Assembly: GCF_003355455.1 (NCBI RefSeq) | Contig: NZ_CP031357.1 | Coordinates: 2,805,001 to 2,869,000 of the forward strand | Direction of reading: 5' to 3' | Length of the DNA: 64,000 bases | Source: Erythrobacter aureus | GTDB taxonomy: Bacteria; Pseudomonadota; Alphaproteobacteria; Sphingomonadales; Sphingomonadaceae | Shown here: piece by piece, positions 34,191 to 43,540 of the stretch | How positions within the stretch are numbered: the stretch's first letter is position 1 | How the letters are laid out: the number at the start of each line of letters is the position of its first letter | Position numbers and translations under genes: made by a program | Notes under the pieces: generated by a model | What the model was told of the DNA's origin: nothing | Database searches by the model: none | What the model saw: the letters and a program-made list of their open reading frames with translations, nothing else

Positions 34191-37100
34191 ATGGGCATGA
34201 GCAAAGGAACCGGCGCATGGCGCTTCGCAGTCGATCGCGGCGGCACCTTCACCGACGTCGTGGCCGTTACCCCCGCCGGGCATCTGGTGACCGACAAGCT
34301 GTTGTCGGAAAACCCGGATCATTACGACGACGCGGCAAGCGAGGCGGTGCGGCGGCTGATGGCGCATCATGGCGCAGGCCCTGTTGTCGAAATGCGGATA
34401 GGGACCACGGTCGCGACCAATGCCCTGCTCGAACGCAAGGGAGAGAGACTCGCTCTGGCGACTACACGCGGCTTCGGCGATGCGCTGCGGATCGGCAATC
34501 AGGCACGGCCCGAGATTTTCGCCAGGCATATCGTTCTGCCGGAACAGCTACCTTCGTGCGTGGTCGAAATCGATGAGCGGATGGCTGCCGATGGCGAGGT
34601 CCTGACGCCTCTCGACGAAGACGCGGCGCGCGCGCAATTCGAAGCATTGCGCAAGGATGGTATCGACGCGCTTGCCATCGTCCTCATGCATGGCTGGAAG
34701 TATCGCGCGCATGAAGAGCGTCTCGCGGCCATCGCCCGCGAGCTTGGCTTTGCGCAGGTCAGCGTCAGCCACGAAGTCTCCTCCCTCATCCGCCTTGTCC
34801 CACGCGGCGATACCACTGTGGTCGACGCCTATCTCTCTCCTGTCCTTCGGCGCTACACCGACGGTCTGCGTGCGGGCCTTCCCGAGACGCGAAGCCTGCG
34901 CTTCATGCAATCCAATGGAGGGTTGGCCGAAGTCGGCGCCTTTCGCGGCAAGGATGCGATCCTGTCCGGCCCCGCAGGCGGCGTTGTCGGCATGGTCGCG
35001 GCGAGCGAGCCGCTTGGTCATGCGAAGCTCATCGGTTTCGACATGGGCGGGACCAGCACCGACGTGGCCCATTACGCCGGCGAACACGAGCTGACCGGCG
35101 ACAGCGTGGTGGCAGGCGTGCGCGTCGCGGCGCCGATGATGCAGATCCACACGGTGGCGGCGGGCGGCGGCTCCATCTGTCAGTTCGATGGCGGTCGTTT
35201 CCGCGTCGGTCCCGAAAGCGCGGGCGCCGATCCCGGCCCTGCCTGCTATCGCAAGGGAGGCCCGTTAACGGTTACCGACTGTAATCTGTTCCTCGGCCGC
35301 CTCGATCCCGCTTTCTTCCCGAGCGTTTTCGGCCCCGGCGGCGACCAACCGCTCGACCGGGAGGCTTCGCGGGCGCGGCTGGAGAAAATTGCAGCCACGC
35401 TGTCCGATTCCCGATCGCTGGAGGAAATCGCCGAAGGTTTCCTCGCCATCGCTATCGACAATATGGCCAACGCCATCCGCAAGATCAGCGTGGCGCGCGG
35501 GCACGATGTGACGACCTATGCGCTCGCCTGCTTCGGCGGTGCGGGCGGCCAGCATGCCTGCCGCGTCGCCGATGCGCTGGGTATGGAGACAGTGCTGGTC
35601 CATCCGCTGGCGGGGATATTGTCCGCCTATGGCATCGGCCTCGCACCCGTGAAGGTCATCCGCGAAGTCAGCATCGTGCGCGGGCTGGACGAGGGATTGT
35701 CCGTCGAATTGGACACCCTCAAGCGCGAGGCACGCAATGCCCTGCTCGACCAGCATATCGCGGACGAAGCCATCGAGATCGAATGTCGCGCCCGATTGCG
35801 ATTCGAGGGCAGCGACAGCTTCCTCACGATCGAGTACGGGGACCGGGACGCGATGGATCGCGCCTTTCGTGCCCTCCACCGCCAGCGCTTCGGTTATTCC
35901 GATGACGAAGCGAAAATCATCGTGGAGGCGCTCAGCGTCGAAGCCAGGGGATCGTCGGGCGGTCTCGGCGCGGCCCGGGCCGAGCCGATGGCCGTCGCGG
36001 GCACGGCCTCTGGCACCTGGCCTACGGTGGAACGCGTTGCCTTGGCTCGAGGCGTGCCGGTCGATGGTCCGGCCCTGATCGTCGATGCCGCATCGACCAC
36101 CGTGGTCGAACCGGGCTGGAGGGCGTGTCTGGCCGAGGAAGGCAGCCTCGTGCTGACCCGTACCGAAGCGATCCACCGCGAACGTGCGGCGGGCACGCAA
36201 GTCGATCCGGTCCGCCTCGAAATCTTCAACAACCTCTTCATGGCGATCGCAGAGGAAATGGGCGTCGTCCTCCAGTCGACCGCAACCTCGGTCAACATCA
36301 AGGAGCGGCTCGATTTTTCCTGCGCGCTGTTCGACGCATCGGGCGCGCTGATCGCCAATGCTCCGCATATACCCGTCCATCTCGGCAGCATGGGCGACAG
36401 CATCGCGCGGGTGATCGAGGCTCGCGGTGCGGGGCGCGATGGCCGCGGCTTCCGGCGCGGCGACGCCTACGTCCTCAACGATCCCTATCGCGGCGGCACG
36501 CACCTGCCCGACATTACCGTGATCGTGCCGGTCTATTTCGGCGAGGATGGCGCGGAGCCGGACGCCTTCGTCGCGGCGCGCGGACATCACTCTGACATTG
36601 GCGGCATCGCCCCCGGATCGATGCCGCCGGAAAGTCGGAGCATCGAGGAGGAAGGCGTGTTGATCGACAACGCGCTTCTCATCGAAGAGGGGCATTTTCG
36701 CGAAGAGGAGATGCGCGAACTGCTCGCTTCCGCGATCCACCCAGCCCGCAAGCCCGATCGCAACATCTCCGATCTGCGCGCCCAGCTAGCCGCCTGCACG
36801 CGCGGGATGGAACTGCTGCAATCGGCCGCGCGCGATCAGGGCAGCGAGGTCGTCACGGCCTATATGGATCACGTACTCGCCAATGCCGAGGAAAGCGTGC
36901 GCCACCTGCTTGGCAGGCTGGACGACGGGGAATTCGTCTATCCGATGGACAATGGCGCAAGGGTGCAGGTTGCGATCCGCATCGACCGGGACGACCGCTC
37001 CGCCGTGTTCGACTTTACCGGAACGAGCGATCAGCTATCCGATAATTTCAACGCGCCGAAATCCATAACGCGCGCGGCGGCGCTGTATGCCCTGCGCACG

Positions 37101-37766
37101 CTGATCGACGATGCGATTCCGATGAACGACGGCTGCCTGCGCCCGGTCGAACTGATCGTGCCCGAAGGCTCCATGCTCAACCCGAAGCCCGGCGCGGCAG
37201 TGGTGGCGGGCAATGTGGAGACGAGCCAGGTCGTCACCGATGCGCTGTTCGCCGCGACCGGCCGCCTCGCGCCGAGCCAAGGCACGATGAACAATTTCAC
37301 CTTCGGCAATGAGGCGCATCAGTATTACGAAACGATCTGCGGCGGCTCGGGCGCGGGGATCGATCATCACGGCACCAGCGCGGTGCAGACGCACATGACC
37401 AATTCGCGGCTGACCGATCCGGAAATCCTCGAGACGCGGCTACCCGTGCGGCTCGACGCCTTCTCCATCAGGCACGGATCGGGCGGCGACGGCGCGTATC
37501 GCGGAGGCGACGGGGTCGAGCGGCGGATTACCTTCCGCGAACCGATGCGGGCCAATATGCTCGCCAACCGGCGCAAGGTTGCTCCGCGCGGTATCTGCGG
37601 TGGGAAGGACGCCGCCCCGGGCCGAAACTGGGTCGAGCGCGCCGACGGCACGCAAGAGGAACTCGGCGCGACGGGTTCGGCCGAAATGCAGCCCGGCGAT
37701 GCTTTCGTGATCCTGACCCCGGGCGGAGGGGGCTTCGGCCCGCCCCGCCCGGATCAGGACGCGTGA
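34191..37766 (+). CDS. 5-oxoprolinase/hydantoinase A-B fusion protein
   Basis: 1191 residues from ATG 34191 (34197 is equally possible). The N-terminal hydantoinase A-type half shows the ATP-binding starts FAVDRGGTFTDVVA and GFDMGGTSTDVAHYAG. The C-terminal hydantoinase B half begins near VRLEIFNNLFMAIAEEMG and has VLNDPYRGGTHLPDIT and FDFTGTSDQLSDNFNAP. 5-Oxoprolinase hydrolyses 5-oxo-L-proline to glutamate with ATP; the fused length matches this enzyme. A different cyclic amide is possible. It ends one base before the convergent aldehyde dehydrogenase stop (37766/37767). Confidence 0.88.
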   Translation: MGMSKGTGAWRFAVDRGGTFTDVVAVTPAGHLVTDKLLSENPDHYDDAASEAVRRLMAHHGAGPVVEMRIGTTVATNALLERKGERLALATTRGFGDALRIGNQARPEIFARHIVLPEQLPSCVVEIDERMAADGEVLTPLDEDAARAQFEALRKDGIDALAIVLMHGWKYRAHEERLAAIARELGFAQVSVSHEVSSLIRLVPRGDTTVVDAYLSPVLRRYTDGLRAGLPETRSLRFMQSNGGLAEVGAFRGKDAILSGPAGGVVGMVAASEPLGHAKLIGFDMGGTSTDVAHYAGEHELTGDSVVAGVRVAAPMMQIHTVAAGGGSICQFDGGRFRVGPESAGADPGPACYRKGGPLTVTDCNLFLGRLDPAFFPSVFGPGGDQPLDREASRARLEKIAATLSDSRSLEEIAEGFLAIAIDNMANAIRKISVARGHDVTTYALACFGGAGGQHACRVADALGMETVLVHPLAGILSAYGIGLAPVKVIREVSIVRGLDEGLSVELDTLKREARNALLDQHIADEAIEIECRARLRFEGSDSFLTIEYGDRDAMDRAFRALHRQRFGYSDDEAKIIVEALSVEARGSSGGLGAARAEPMAVAGTASGTWPTVERVALARGVPVDGPALIVDAASTTVVEPGWRACLAEEGSLVLTRTEAIHRERAAGTQVDPVRLEIFNNLFMAIAEEMGVVLQSTATSVNIKERLDFSCALFDASGALIANAPHIPVHLGSMGDSIARVIEARGAGRDGRGFRRGDAYVLNDPYRGGTHLPDITVIVPVYFGEDGAEPDAFVAARGHHSDIGGIAPGSMPPESRSIEEEGVLIDNALLIEEGHFREEEMRELLASAIHPARKPDRNISDLRAQLAACTRGMELLQSAARDQGSEVVTAYMDHVLANAEESVRHLLGRLDDGEFVYPMDNGARVQVAIRIDRDDRSAVFDFTGTSDQLSDNFNAPKSITRAAALYALRTLIDDAIPMNDGCLRPVELIVPEGSMLNPKPGAAVVAGNVETSQVVTDALFAATGRLAPSQGTMNNFTFGNEAHQYYETICGGSGAGIDHHGTSAVQTHMTNSRLTDPEILETRLPVRLDAFSIRHGSGGDGAYRGGDGVERRITFREPMRANMLANRRKVAPRGICGGKDAAPGRNWVERADGTQEELGATGSAEMQPGDAFVILTPGGGGFGPPRPDQDA

Positions 37767-39188
37767 TCAGACGGCCGCGTCGCGCTTGACCGTGATGACC
37801 TGCGGATAGGTGAATTCCTTCAACCCGTCCAAGCCGTATTCCGCGCCGAAGCCCGATTGCTTGTGCCCGCCGAAGGGCGAGAACGGCGAAAGGTGCATGA
37901 ATTCGTTGATCCAAACCGTGCCGGTTTCGAGCTGTTCGGCAATCTCGACGCCCTTGTCGGTATCCTTGGTCCACACCGCCCCGGCGAGGCCGTATTCCGA
38001 ATTGTTCGCGCGTTCGATCACTTCGTCGATGCTGTCGAATTTCAGCAGCGGCATGACAGGCCCGAACTGCTCCTCGGCCACGATGCGCGCATCTTCAGGC
38101 GGATTGTCGAGGATCGTGATCGGCACGTAATAGCCCGTGCCCGAGGGGTCCTTGTCCCCGCCGGTCAGGAATTTGTAGCCATTGTCCTTGGCGTCCTGGA
38201 TCAGCTCCAGAACGCGCTCGTACTGCTTCTTGTTCTGGATCGGGCCGACGCCCGTGCCCTGCTGCGATCCGTCGCCCACGACCACGGTCTTGGCGTATTC
38301 GGCGATCGCCTTGCTCAGATCGTCGTAGATGTCCTTGTGGATATAGACCCGCTTGGCCGCGATGCAGACCTGGCCGGCATTGGAAAAGCTCGACCAGAAG
38401 AGCTGTTCGGCCACTTTCTCGACATCGGCATCGGGCAGCACGATCGAGGCATCATTGCCGCCCAGTTCCAACGTGATGCGTTTCAGGTCCCCGCTCGCGC
38501 CTTCCATGATCTTCTTGCCCGTCGCGGTCGAGCCGGTGAAGGTGATCTTGTCGATATCGGGATGCTCGGTAATCATCGGGCCGAGACTGTCTTCCCCGGT
38601 GATGATATTCACCGTGCCCGCGGGCACCACGTCCTTGATCAGCTCGGCAATACGCAGCGTGGTAAGCGGGGTGAAGGGCGACGGCTTGAGCACGATGGTG
38701 CAGCCCGCGACCAGCGCCGGGACGATCTTCTGGATCGCCATCATCACCGGGAAGTTCCACGGCACGATACCGCCGACCACGCCCACCGGCACGCGGCGGG
38801 TGCGCGAGAGGCGCGTGTCGTCATCCTGATTGACCACATCGTCGAGCGTCAGTGTCGACTGCGCGGCGGCGAGCCCGGCAGCGCCGTAGATTTCCTGCTG
38901 CGCCTGGGCATGCGGCTTGCCCTGCTCGGAAGTCAGCAGGCGGAACAGCTCGTCGGCATTTTCCTTGATCGCGGCGGCGATGCCCTGGACGACCTTCTGG
39001 CGTTCTTCGGGCGAGGTCTTCTTCCAGTCCTTGAAGGCGCGGCGGGCGGCGGCGACCGCGCGGTCGAGCTCGTCCTTGCCGCAAGCGGGCACACGACCGA
39101 CCACCTGTTCGTTGGCGGGATTCAAAACCTCCAGCCACTCGCCATTGTCGACCATCTCGCCATCGATCAGGTTTCTGTAGTCAGCCAT
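37767..39188 (-). CDS. NAD(P)-dependent aldehyde dehydrogenase
   Basis: 473-residue ALDH-superfamily enzyme, cytoplasmic. The cofactor loop is VPWNFPVMMAIQKIVPAL, the catalytic Glu is in ITLELGGND, and the catalytic Cys is in SNAGQVCIAAKR. It oxidises an aldehyde to the acid; the preference is unclear. ATG 39188 gives the usual start MADYRNLIDGEMV; the open frame runs further upstream antisense to the acyl-CoA dehydrogenase. It is divergent from that gene with about 130 bases between starts. Confidence 0.92.
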   Translation of the reverse strand: MADYRNLIDGEMVDNGEWLEVLNPANEQVVGRVPACGKDELDRAVAAARRAFKDWKKTSPEERQKVVQGIAAAIKENADELFRLLTSEQGKPHAQAQQEIYGAAGLAAAQSTLTLDDVVNQDDDTRLSRTRRVPVGVVGGIVPWNFPVMMAIQKIVPALVAGCTIVLKPSPFTPLTTLRIAELIKDVVPAGTVNIITGEDSLGPMITEHPDIDKITFTGSTATGKKIMEGASGDLKRITLELGGNDASIVLPDADVEKVAEQLFWSSFSNAGQVCIAAKRVYIHKDIYDDLSKAIAEYAKTVVVGDGSQQGTGVGPIQNKKQYERVLELIQDAKDNGYKFLTGGDKDPSGTGYYVPITILDNPPEDARIVAEEQFGPVMPLLKFDSIDEVIERANNSEYGLAGAVWTKDTDKGVEIAEQLETGTVWINEFMHLSPFSPFGGHKQSGFGAEYGLDGLKEFTYPQVITVKRDAAV

Positions 39189-39318
39189 CGTCTCTCTCCT
39201 CGCGGAATCTCGGGATTCGTCTCTCTGAAACCACAGTGTCGGGATTCGTTGCTCGATGCAACGGGTCTTGCGCTGCGGCGTGAGATTGGCGAGAGCAGTG
39301 CGCGAGAGAGGAGAGCGC

Positions 39319-40455
39319 GTGCAGACTTTCGTCACCGAACCGGTCGACTGGCCCGATACGGCACCAGCCCTGCGCGAGCAGGTGCGCGCGCTGGTTGCCG
39401 AGCATGGGGAAAGGGATCCCGTCCGCCGCGCCAATAGCTGGACCAAAGCCGCCCCCCAATTCAGCCGCAAGCTCGGCGAGGCGGGGCTGCTCGGCATGAC
39501 CTGGCCGACCGAATATGGCGGGCACGAGCGCAGCCAGCTCGAACGCTATGTGGTGATCGAGGAATTGCTGGCGGCGGGCGCACCGGTGGGCGCGCACTGG
39601 ATCGCCGACCGGCAGAGCGGGCCTCTGCTGCTGCGACTGGGCAATGAGGAGCTGAAGCGCCGCTGGGTCCCCGCCATCGCGCGGGGCGAAGCCTACGCCT
39701 GTATCGGCCTTAGCGAGCCGGGCTCTGGCTCCGATCTTGCCTCGGTACGGACCACGGCGCGGCGCGACGGGGACGAGTGGATCATCGAGGGCCAGAAGGT
39801 CTGGACCACCGGCGCGCATGTGAGCCATTTCATGATCGCGTTGGTGCGCAGCGAGGCGGGGAGCGAGCGGCAGGCGGGCCTGTCGCAATTCGTGATCCCG
39901 ATGGATGCGCCCGGCGTCAGCGTGAAGCCGATCATCGATCTCACCGGCGCGCATGAATTCAACGAAGTCTTCTTCGAGGATGTGCGCCTACCCGCTTCCG
40001 CCCTGCTCGGCACCGAAGGCGAAGGGTGGAAGCAAGCGACCGCCGAACTCTCGCTCGAACGCTCGGGGCCAGAGCGGTATCTGTCGTCCATGGTGCTGTT
40101 CCTCGAGCTGGTGCGCCATGCGCAGGGCAAGGACGATCCGGTGCTCGCGCAGTTGGTTGGGCGGTTGGCGGCGGAGGCTTGGACCCTGCGCCTGATGAGC
40201 GCCTCAGTCGCGGCCAAGCTGGCGCGCGGCGAGGACCCGGCGCTGGAGGCAACCATGGTCAAGGATCTGGGCAATTCCTACGAACAGGCGATCCCGCAAC
40301 TGGTGCAGGCGGCGGTCGATTTCGGCGATGCCGAGGCCGAAGTGCTCCGCGCGGTGTGTTTCTATCTCCTTCAGGTCAGCCCGAGCTTCTCGCTGCGCGG
40401 GGGCACGCGGGAAATCATCAAGGGGATCATTGCCAGGGGGCTGGGGCTTCGATGA
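39319..40455 (+). CDS. Acyl-CoA dehydrogenase
   Basis: 378-residue FAD flavoenzyme. The N-terminal helical domain is followed by CIGLSEPGSGSDLASVRT, WIIEGQKVWTTGAHVSHF and the C-terminal GGTREIIKGIIARGLGL. It introduces a double bond into an acyl-CoA. GTG 39319 is used because GAGAGGAG lies just upstream and it matches family N-termini; the open frame extends to 39256. Its TGA overlaps the ATG of the shorter partner gene, so they are probably two subunits or a paired enzyme. Confidence 0.9.
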   Translation: MQTFVTEPVDWPDTAPALREQVRALVAEHGERDPVRRANSWTKAAPQFSRKLGEAGLLGMTWPTEYGGHERSQLERYVVIEELLAAGAPVGAHWIADRQSGPLLLRLGNEELKRRWVPAIARGEAYACIGLSEPGSGSDLASVRTTARRDGDEWIIEGQKVWTTGAHVSHFMIALVRSEAGSERQAGLSQFVIPMDAPGVSVKPIIDLTGAHEFNEVFFEDVRLPASALLGTEGEGWKQATAELSLERSGPERYLSSMVLFLELVRHAQGKDDPVLAQLVGRLAAEAWTLRLMSASVAAKLARGEDPALEATMVKDLGNSYEQAIPQLVQAAVDFGDAEAEVLRAVCFYLLQVSPSFSLRGGTREIIKGIIARGLGLR

Positions 40456-41195
40456 GCGACACCCGCCGCATGCTGGCCGAAATGGCCGATCCGCTGTTTG
40501 CCGAACTCGGCCCCGATGCGCCGAGCGAGCGCGCCCTGCCGCAACTCGAGGAACTGGGCTTGCCGCTGTTGCTTGTGCCCGAGGCAAAGGGCGGGTTCGG
40601 CGGCGACTGGCTCGACGCGTTGATCGTCTTCCGGCTGGCGGGCTATCACGCCTTGGGTGTCGACCTTCCCGCAATCGCCGTCGGCAAGGTTGCGGGCGCC
40701 GGAGAAGAGCAGCACCAGTCGCTCATGGCATTCGCCCGCGCGGCGCAAATCGCCGGAGCGCTCGACGCCGCGCTCGGCCTCGCCGTGGGCTACGTCAACG
40801 AACGCGAGCAGTTCGGCCGCCCGCTGGGCAAGTTCCAGGCAGTCCAGCAATCGCTGGCGACCTTCGCCTGCGAAGCGGCCGCCGCGAACTGCGCCGCCAT
40901 GGGCGCCGCGCAGGCGCTGAATCGCGGAGCCGCACAGTTCGAGATCGCGACCGCGAAGCTGCGCGCCAACCGGGCCGTCGAAATCGGCACCACGGTCGCG
41001 CATCAGGTGCATGGCGCCATCGGGTTCACACAGGAATACGCCCTGCACCACTTGACCCGACGCCTGTGGCAGTGGCGTTCGGAATATGGCAACGATGCCC
41101 ATTGGAGCCGCAGGCTCGGCAGCGCGGTCACCGCGCGCGGCGCGGACCGGTTCTGGCCCGACCTCACGGCGCGGACCGACCCGGCCTGTAGGTGA
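40452..41195 (+). CDS. Short acyl-CoA dehydrogenase-like protein (partner subunit)
   Basis: 247 residues, against about 380 for the family. The N-terminal helical domain is abbreviated and the central beta domain appears missing. The C-terminal four-helix domain is clear: VNEREQFGRPLGKFQAVQQSL, HQVHGAIGFTQEYALHHL. Such short proteins often form heteromers with a full-length partner, as in actinobacterial ChsE1-ChsE2 type sterol enzymes. Here the full-length gene overlaps it by 4 bases. Substrate unknown. Confidence 0.82.
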   Translation: MSDTRRMLAEMADPLFAELGPDAPSERALPQLEELGLPLLLVPEAKGGFGGDWLDALIVFRLAGYHALGVDLPAIAVGKVAGAGEEQHQSLMAFARAAQIAGALDAALGLAVGYVNEREQFGRPLGKFQAVQQSLATFACEAAAANCAAMGAAQALNRGAAQFEIATAKLRANRAVEIGTTVAHQVHGAIGFTQEYALHHLTRRLWQWRSEYGNDAHWSRRLGSAVTARGADRFWPDLTARTDPACR

Positions 41196-41236
41196 CAGAT
41201 GGTTACACCGGTGTCCGCCTAATCCTACATTGACAG

Positions 41237-41250
41237 GTATTTGAAAATAC
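41237..41250. other. AT-rich palindrome after the acyl-CoA dehydrogenase pair
   Basis: GTATTT-GA-AAATAC, a perfect inverted repeat with a 2-base centre, preceded by TTGACA at 41230-41235. It lies in the 207-base gap between the short acyl-CoA dehydrogenase gene and the convergent LuxR gene. No + strand gene follows before 41402. It may be a regulator site, a short-RNA promoter or chance. Nothing else is seen in the gap. Confidence 0.3.
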
Positions 41251-41402
41251 TTACTTATTTGCGCTTTTCGCCGGTCCAGGGTGACACATTGCGCGTTTCC
41301 TTCCGGTGCCGATCGTTTCCCGCCTCACTCTGAGCCAGGCATAGTCGTGCAGCCGCAACCGGGCATAACGGAGCCCCTGCCCTGTAGGAAAGGCGCCCGG
41401 CC

Positions 41403-42416
41403 CTAGGCCAGGGCAAGCACCCCGGTCAGGATATTGCGCACCAGATCCACCTGCCCGCGCGCGCCGGTCTTGGCGTAGATCCGCTTGGAGTAATAGCGCG
41501 CCGTTTCGAGAGTCAGGCCGTGCAGCCTTGCCGCTTCCGCGATCGAGGCGCCTTGCGAGAGCGACCATGCCAGCCGCGCCTCGGCGGGCGTCAGATCGAA
41601 CAGGTCGACCAGTTGTTCGTGACGGTCCGCGCTCGACGACCGGTCGCCGCGCAGATAGATCATCGCCACGGCCTCGCCATCGCCCGCCAGCGCCGGGAGC
41701 CGGACCGGCGAGACGAGAATATCGATCCAGGGATCGCGCGCCAGATTGATGGCGCGCGGCCGAACCCCGCGATCGGCCGAACATTCCCGCGCGAAGCGGG
41801 TCAGCGCACGATCGGCTGCCGGAGACGACGAAATCAGCCGGTCGTAGGGGCCGCGCCGCAACACGCCCGAACGTTGAAGAAATCGCTGCGCCTGTCCATC
41901 GAGCCCGACGATCCGGCACCGGGCATCGATCGCGATCCAGCCGAAATTCATGCGCGCGAAGGCGTCCGCGCTCATCGATGCGCGCGCTTTTTCCCGCTCG
42001 AGCGACGACAAGACCTTGAGCGCCACGCGAAGATGCGGTGCAAGCGCGGCCAGCAGGCTGGAATGTTCCGCCCGCAACCCGCCGTCCGAAAGGATTGCCA
42101 GCCAGGCTTCCAATCCGCCGCCATCGGATAGCCGCGACGCGCGCAGGTCGCCGGCCGCATCCTCTGCAAGTTCGGCCAGCGCATAGACCCGGCCCTCGCG
42201 CATGTCGCTCGTCAGCACTGCTGCCTGATCCGCACATTCGCCTCGCGACAGGACCATGGGCTCGCGCGCTTCCCCCGATTGCAGGACCAGCATTGCCCCC
42301 GAAGCACCCGAAACGCCGCGCAGCCGCGCGAGGAAGGTGTGCCACATAGGCTGCTCGAAAACCCCGTCATGCAGGGGCACAAGAAGTTCTGTCTCTCCAA
42401 GATTGGGAATTCGCAT
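41403..42416 (-). CDS. LuxR-family transcriptional regulator
   Basis: 337 residues. A C-terminal LuxR HTH is clear (LTPAEARLAWSLSQGASIAEAARL, then TARYYSKRIYAKTGARGQVDLVRNIL). The ~270 N-terminal residues are not a known sensor I recognise, but the middle (GWIAIDARCRIVGLDGQAQRFL) resembles a PAS-like fold. ATG 42416 is used. It is divergent from cysD, with an 18-bp perfect palindrome in the 81-base gap, a good candidate binding site. Targets could be itself, cysD-cysNC or the acyl-CoA dehydrogenases. Confidence 0.85.
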   Translation of the reverse strand: MRIPNLGETELLVPLHDGVFEQPMWHTFLARLRGVSGASGAMLVLQSGEAREPMVLSRGECADQAAVLTSDMREGRVYALAELAEDAAGDLRASRLSDGGGLEAWLAILSDGGLRAEHSSLLAALAPHLRVALKVLSSLEREKARASMSADAFARMNFGWIAIDARCRIVGLDGQAQRFLQRSGVLRRGPYDRLISSSPAADRALTRFARECSADRGVRPRAINLARDPWIDILVSPVRLPALAGDGEAVAMIYLRGDRSSSADRHEQLVDLFDLTPAEARLAWSLSQGASIAEAARLHGLTLETARYYSKRIYAKTGARGQVDLVRNILTGVLALA

Positions 42417-42430
42417 AATCTGAGCAGGAT

Positions 42431-42448
42431 ACCTCCCATATGGGAGGT
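42431..42448. promoter_or_regulatory. 18-bp perfect palindrome between luxR and cysD
   Basis: ACCTCCCAT followed directly by ATGGGAGGT, with no mismatch. It is centred 24 bases from the LuxR ATG and 58 bases from the cysD ATG. This looks like an operator for a dimeric regulator. Binding by the adjacent LuxR protein is inference. Confidence 0.6.
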
Positions 42449-42497
42449 TCGCAAGCATGCCTGCATGTTAGCGAGCGCGGGTTCGAAGGACGATTTT

Positions 42498-43418
42498 ATG
42501 ACCGACACCACCACTTTGACCCATCTCCAGCGGCTCGAAGCCGAGAGCATTCATATCATGCGCGAGGTCGCCGCCGAGGCGGACAAGCCGGTGATGCTCT
42601 ATTCGATCGGCAAGGACAGCGCGGTGATGCTGCACCTTGCACGGAAGGCATTCTACCCCTCGCCCCCGCCCTTCCCGCTGATGCATGTCGATACGACCTG
42701 GAAATTCCAGGACATGTATGCGCTGCGCGAAAAGGCGGCGCAGGATGCGGGAATGGAATTGATCGTTCACCGGAACCCCGAGGCCGAGGAGCGCGGGATC
42801 AACCCGTTCGATCACGGCCCGCTGCACACCGATATGTGGAAGACCGAGGGGCTCAAGCAGGCGCTCGACAAATACGGTTTCGATGCAGCCTTCGGCGGGG
42901 CGCGCCGCGACGAGGAGAAAAGCCGCGCCAAGGAGCGCATTTTCTCCTTCCGCACCGCGACCCATGGCTGGGACCCGAAAAACCAGCGCCCGGAACTGTG
43001 GAACCTCTACAACGCCCGCAAGAAGAAGGGGGAGAGCATCCGTGTCTTCCCGCTGTCCAACTGGACCGAACTCGACATCTGGCAATACATCATGGCCGAG
43101 AATATCGAGATCGTGCCGCTTTATTTCAGCGCCAAGCGCCCGACCTATGAACATGAAGGCGGGCTGTTCATGGCCGACGATATCGACCGGCTGGAGAAGG
43201 TCATGGGCTATCGCCCCGAGATCACTGAACGATCGATCCGTTTCCGCACGCTGGGCTGTTTCCCGCTGACCGGCGCGGTCGAAAGCGAGGCGTCTACCTT
43301 GCAGGAAGTGGTGCAGGAAATGCTGCTGACCACCACCAGCGAGCGGCAGGGCCGCGTGATCGACAAGGACGCGGGCGACGCGTCGATGGAGAAGAAGAAG
43401 CAGGAGGGGTATTTTTGA
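42498..43418 (+). CDS. cysD: Sulfate adenylyltransferase subunit 2
   Basis: Small subunit of ATP sulfurylase, which makes APS from sulfate and ATP in the cytoplasm. 306 residues. PP-loop ATPase motif YSIGKDSAVML near residue 35, then FPLMHVDTTWKFQ, GGARRDEEKSRAKERIFSF and RFRTLGCFPLTGAVES, all typical. ATG 42498 is chosen for AAGGA about 8 bases before. The open frame begins upstream at 42279 antisense to luxR. cysNC follows after 122 bases holding two palindromic repeats. Confidence 0.95.
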   Translation: MTDTTTLTHLQRLEAESIHIMREVAAEADKPVMLYSIGKDSAVMLHLARKAFYPSPPPFPLMHVDTTWKFQDMYALREKAAQDAGMELIVHRNPEAEERGINPFDHGPLHTDMWKTEGLKQALDKYGFDAAFGGARRDEEKSRAKERIFSFRTATHGWDPKNQRPELWNLYNARKKKGESIRVFPLSNWTELDIWQYIMAENIEIVPLYFSAKRPTYEHEGGLFMADDIDRLEKVMGYRPEITERSIRFRTLGCFPLTGAVESEASTLQEVVQEMLLTTTSERQGRVIDKDAGDASMEKKKQEGYF

Positions 43419-43452
43419 CGCGCCACGGAATGCGCAGCGTTCCGAAGCGTCA

Positions 43453-43473
43453 ACCCCGGACTTGATCCGGGGT
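43453..43473. repeat. REP-like palindrome in the cysD-cysNC gap
   Basis: ACCCCGGA - CTTGA - TCCGGGGT: a perfect 8-bp stem with a 5-base loop. The sequence type (CCCCGGAcTTGATCCGGGG) is common as a dispersed intergenic element in alphaproteobacteria. Here it sits directly after cysD and could act on the transcript as a stabilising hairpin. Confidence 0.6.
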
Positions 43474-43505
43474 CGCCTTCCAACCGACCGGCTTCACCGA
43501 CAACG

Positions 43506-43525
43506 ATCCCGGTTTCCGCCGGGAT
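43506..43525. repeat. REP-like palindrome before cysNC
   Basis: ATCCCGG - TTTCCG - CCGGGAT: a 7-bp perfect stem with a 6-base loop, followed by GACGGGAC. Again a widely dispersed alphaproteobacterial type. It ends 15 bases before the cysNC ATG. Confidence 0.6.
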
Positions 43526-43540
43526 GACGGGACAAGAATT

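Noticed and set aside
37857..39437. 526-codon frame antisense to aldehyde dehydrogenase
   Set aside because: The ALDH frame has catalytic Glu and Cys motifs; this frame has none.
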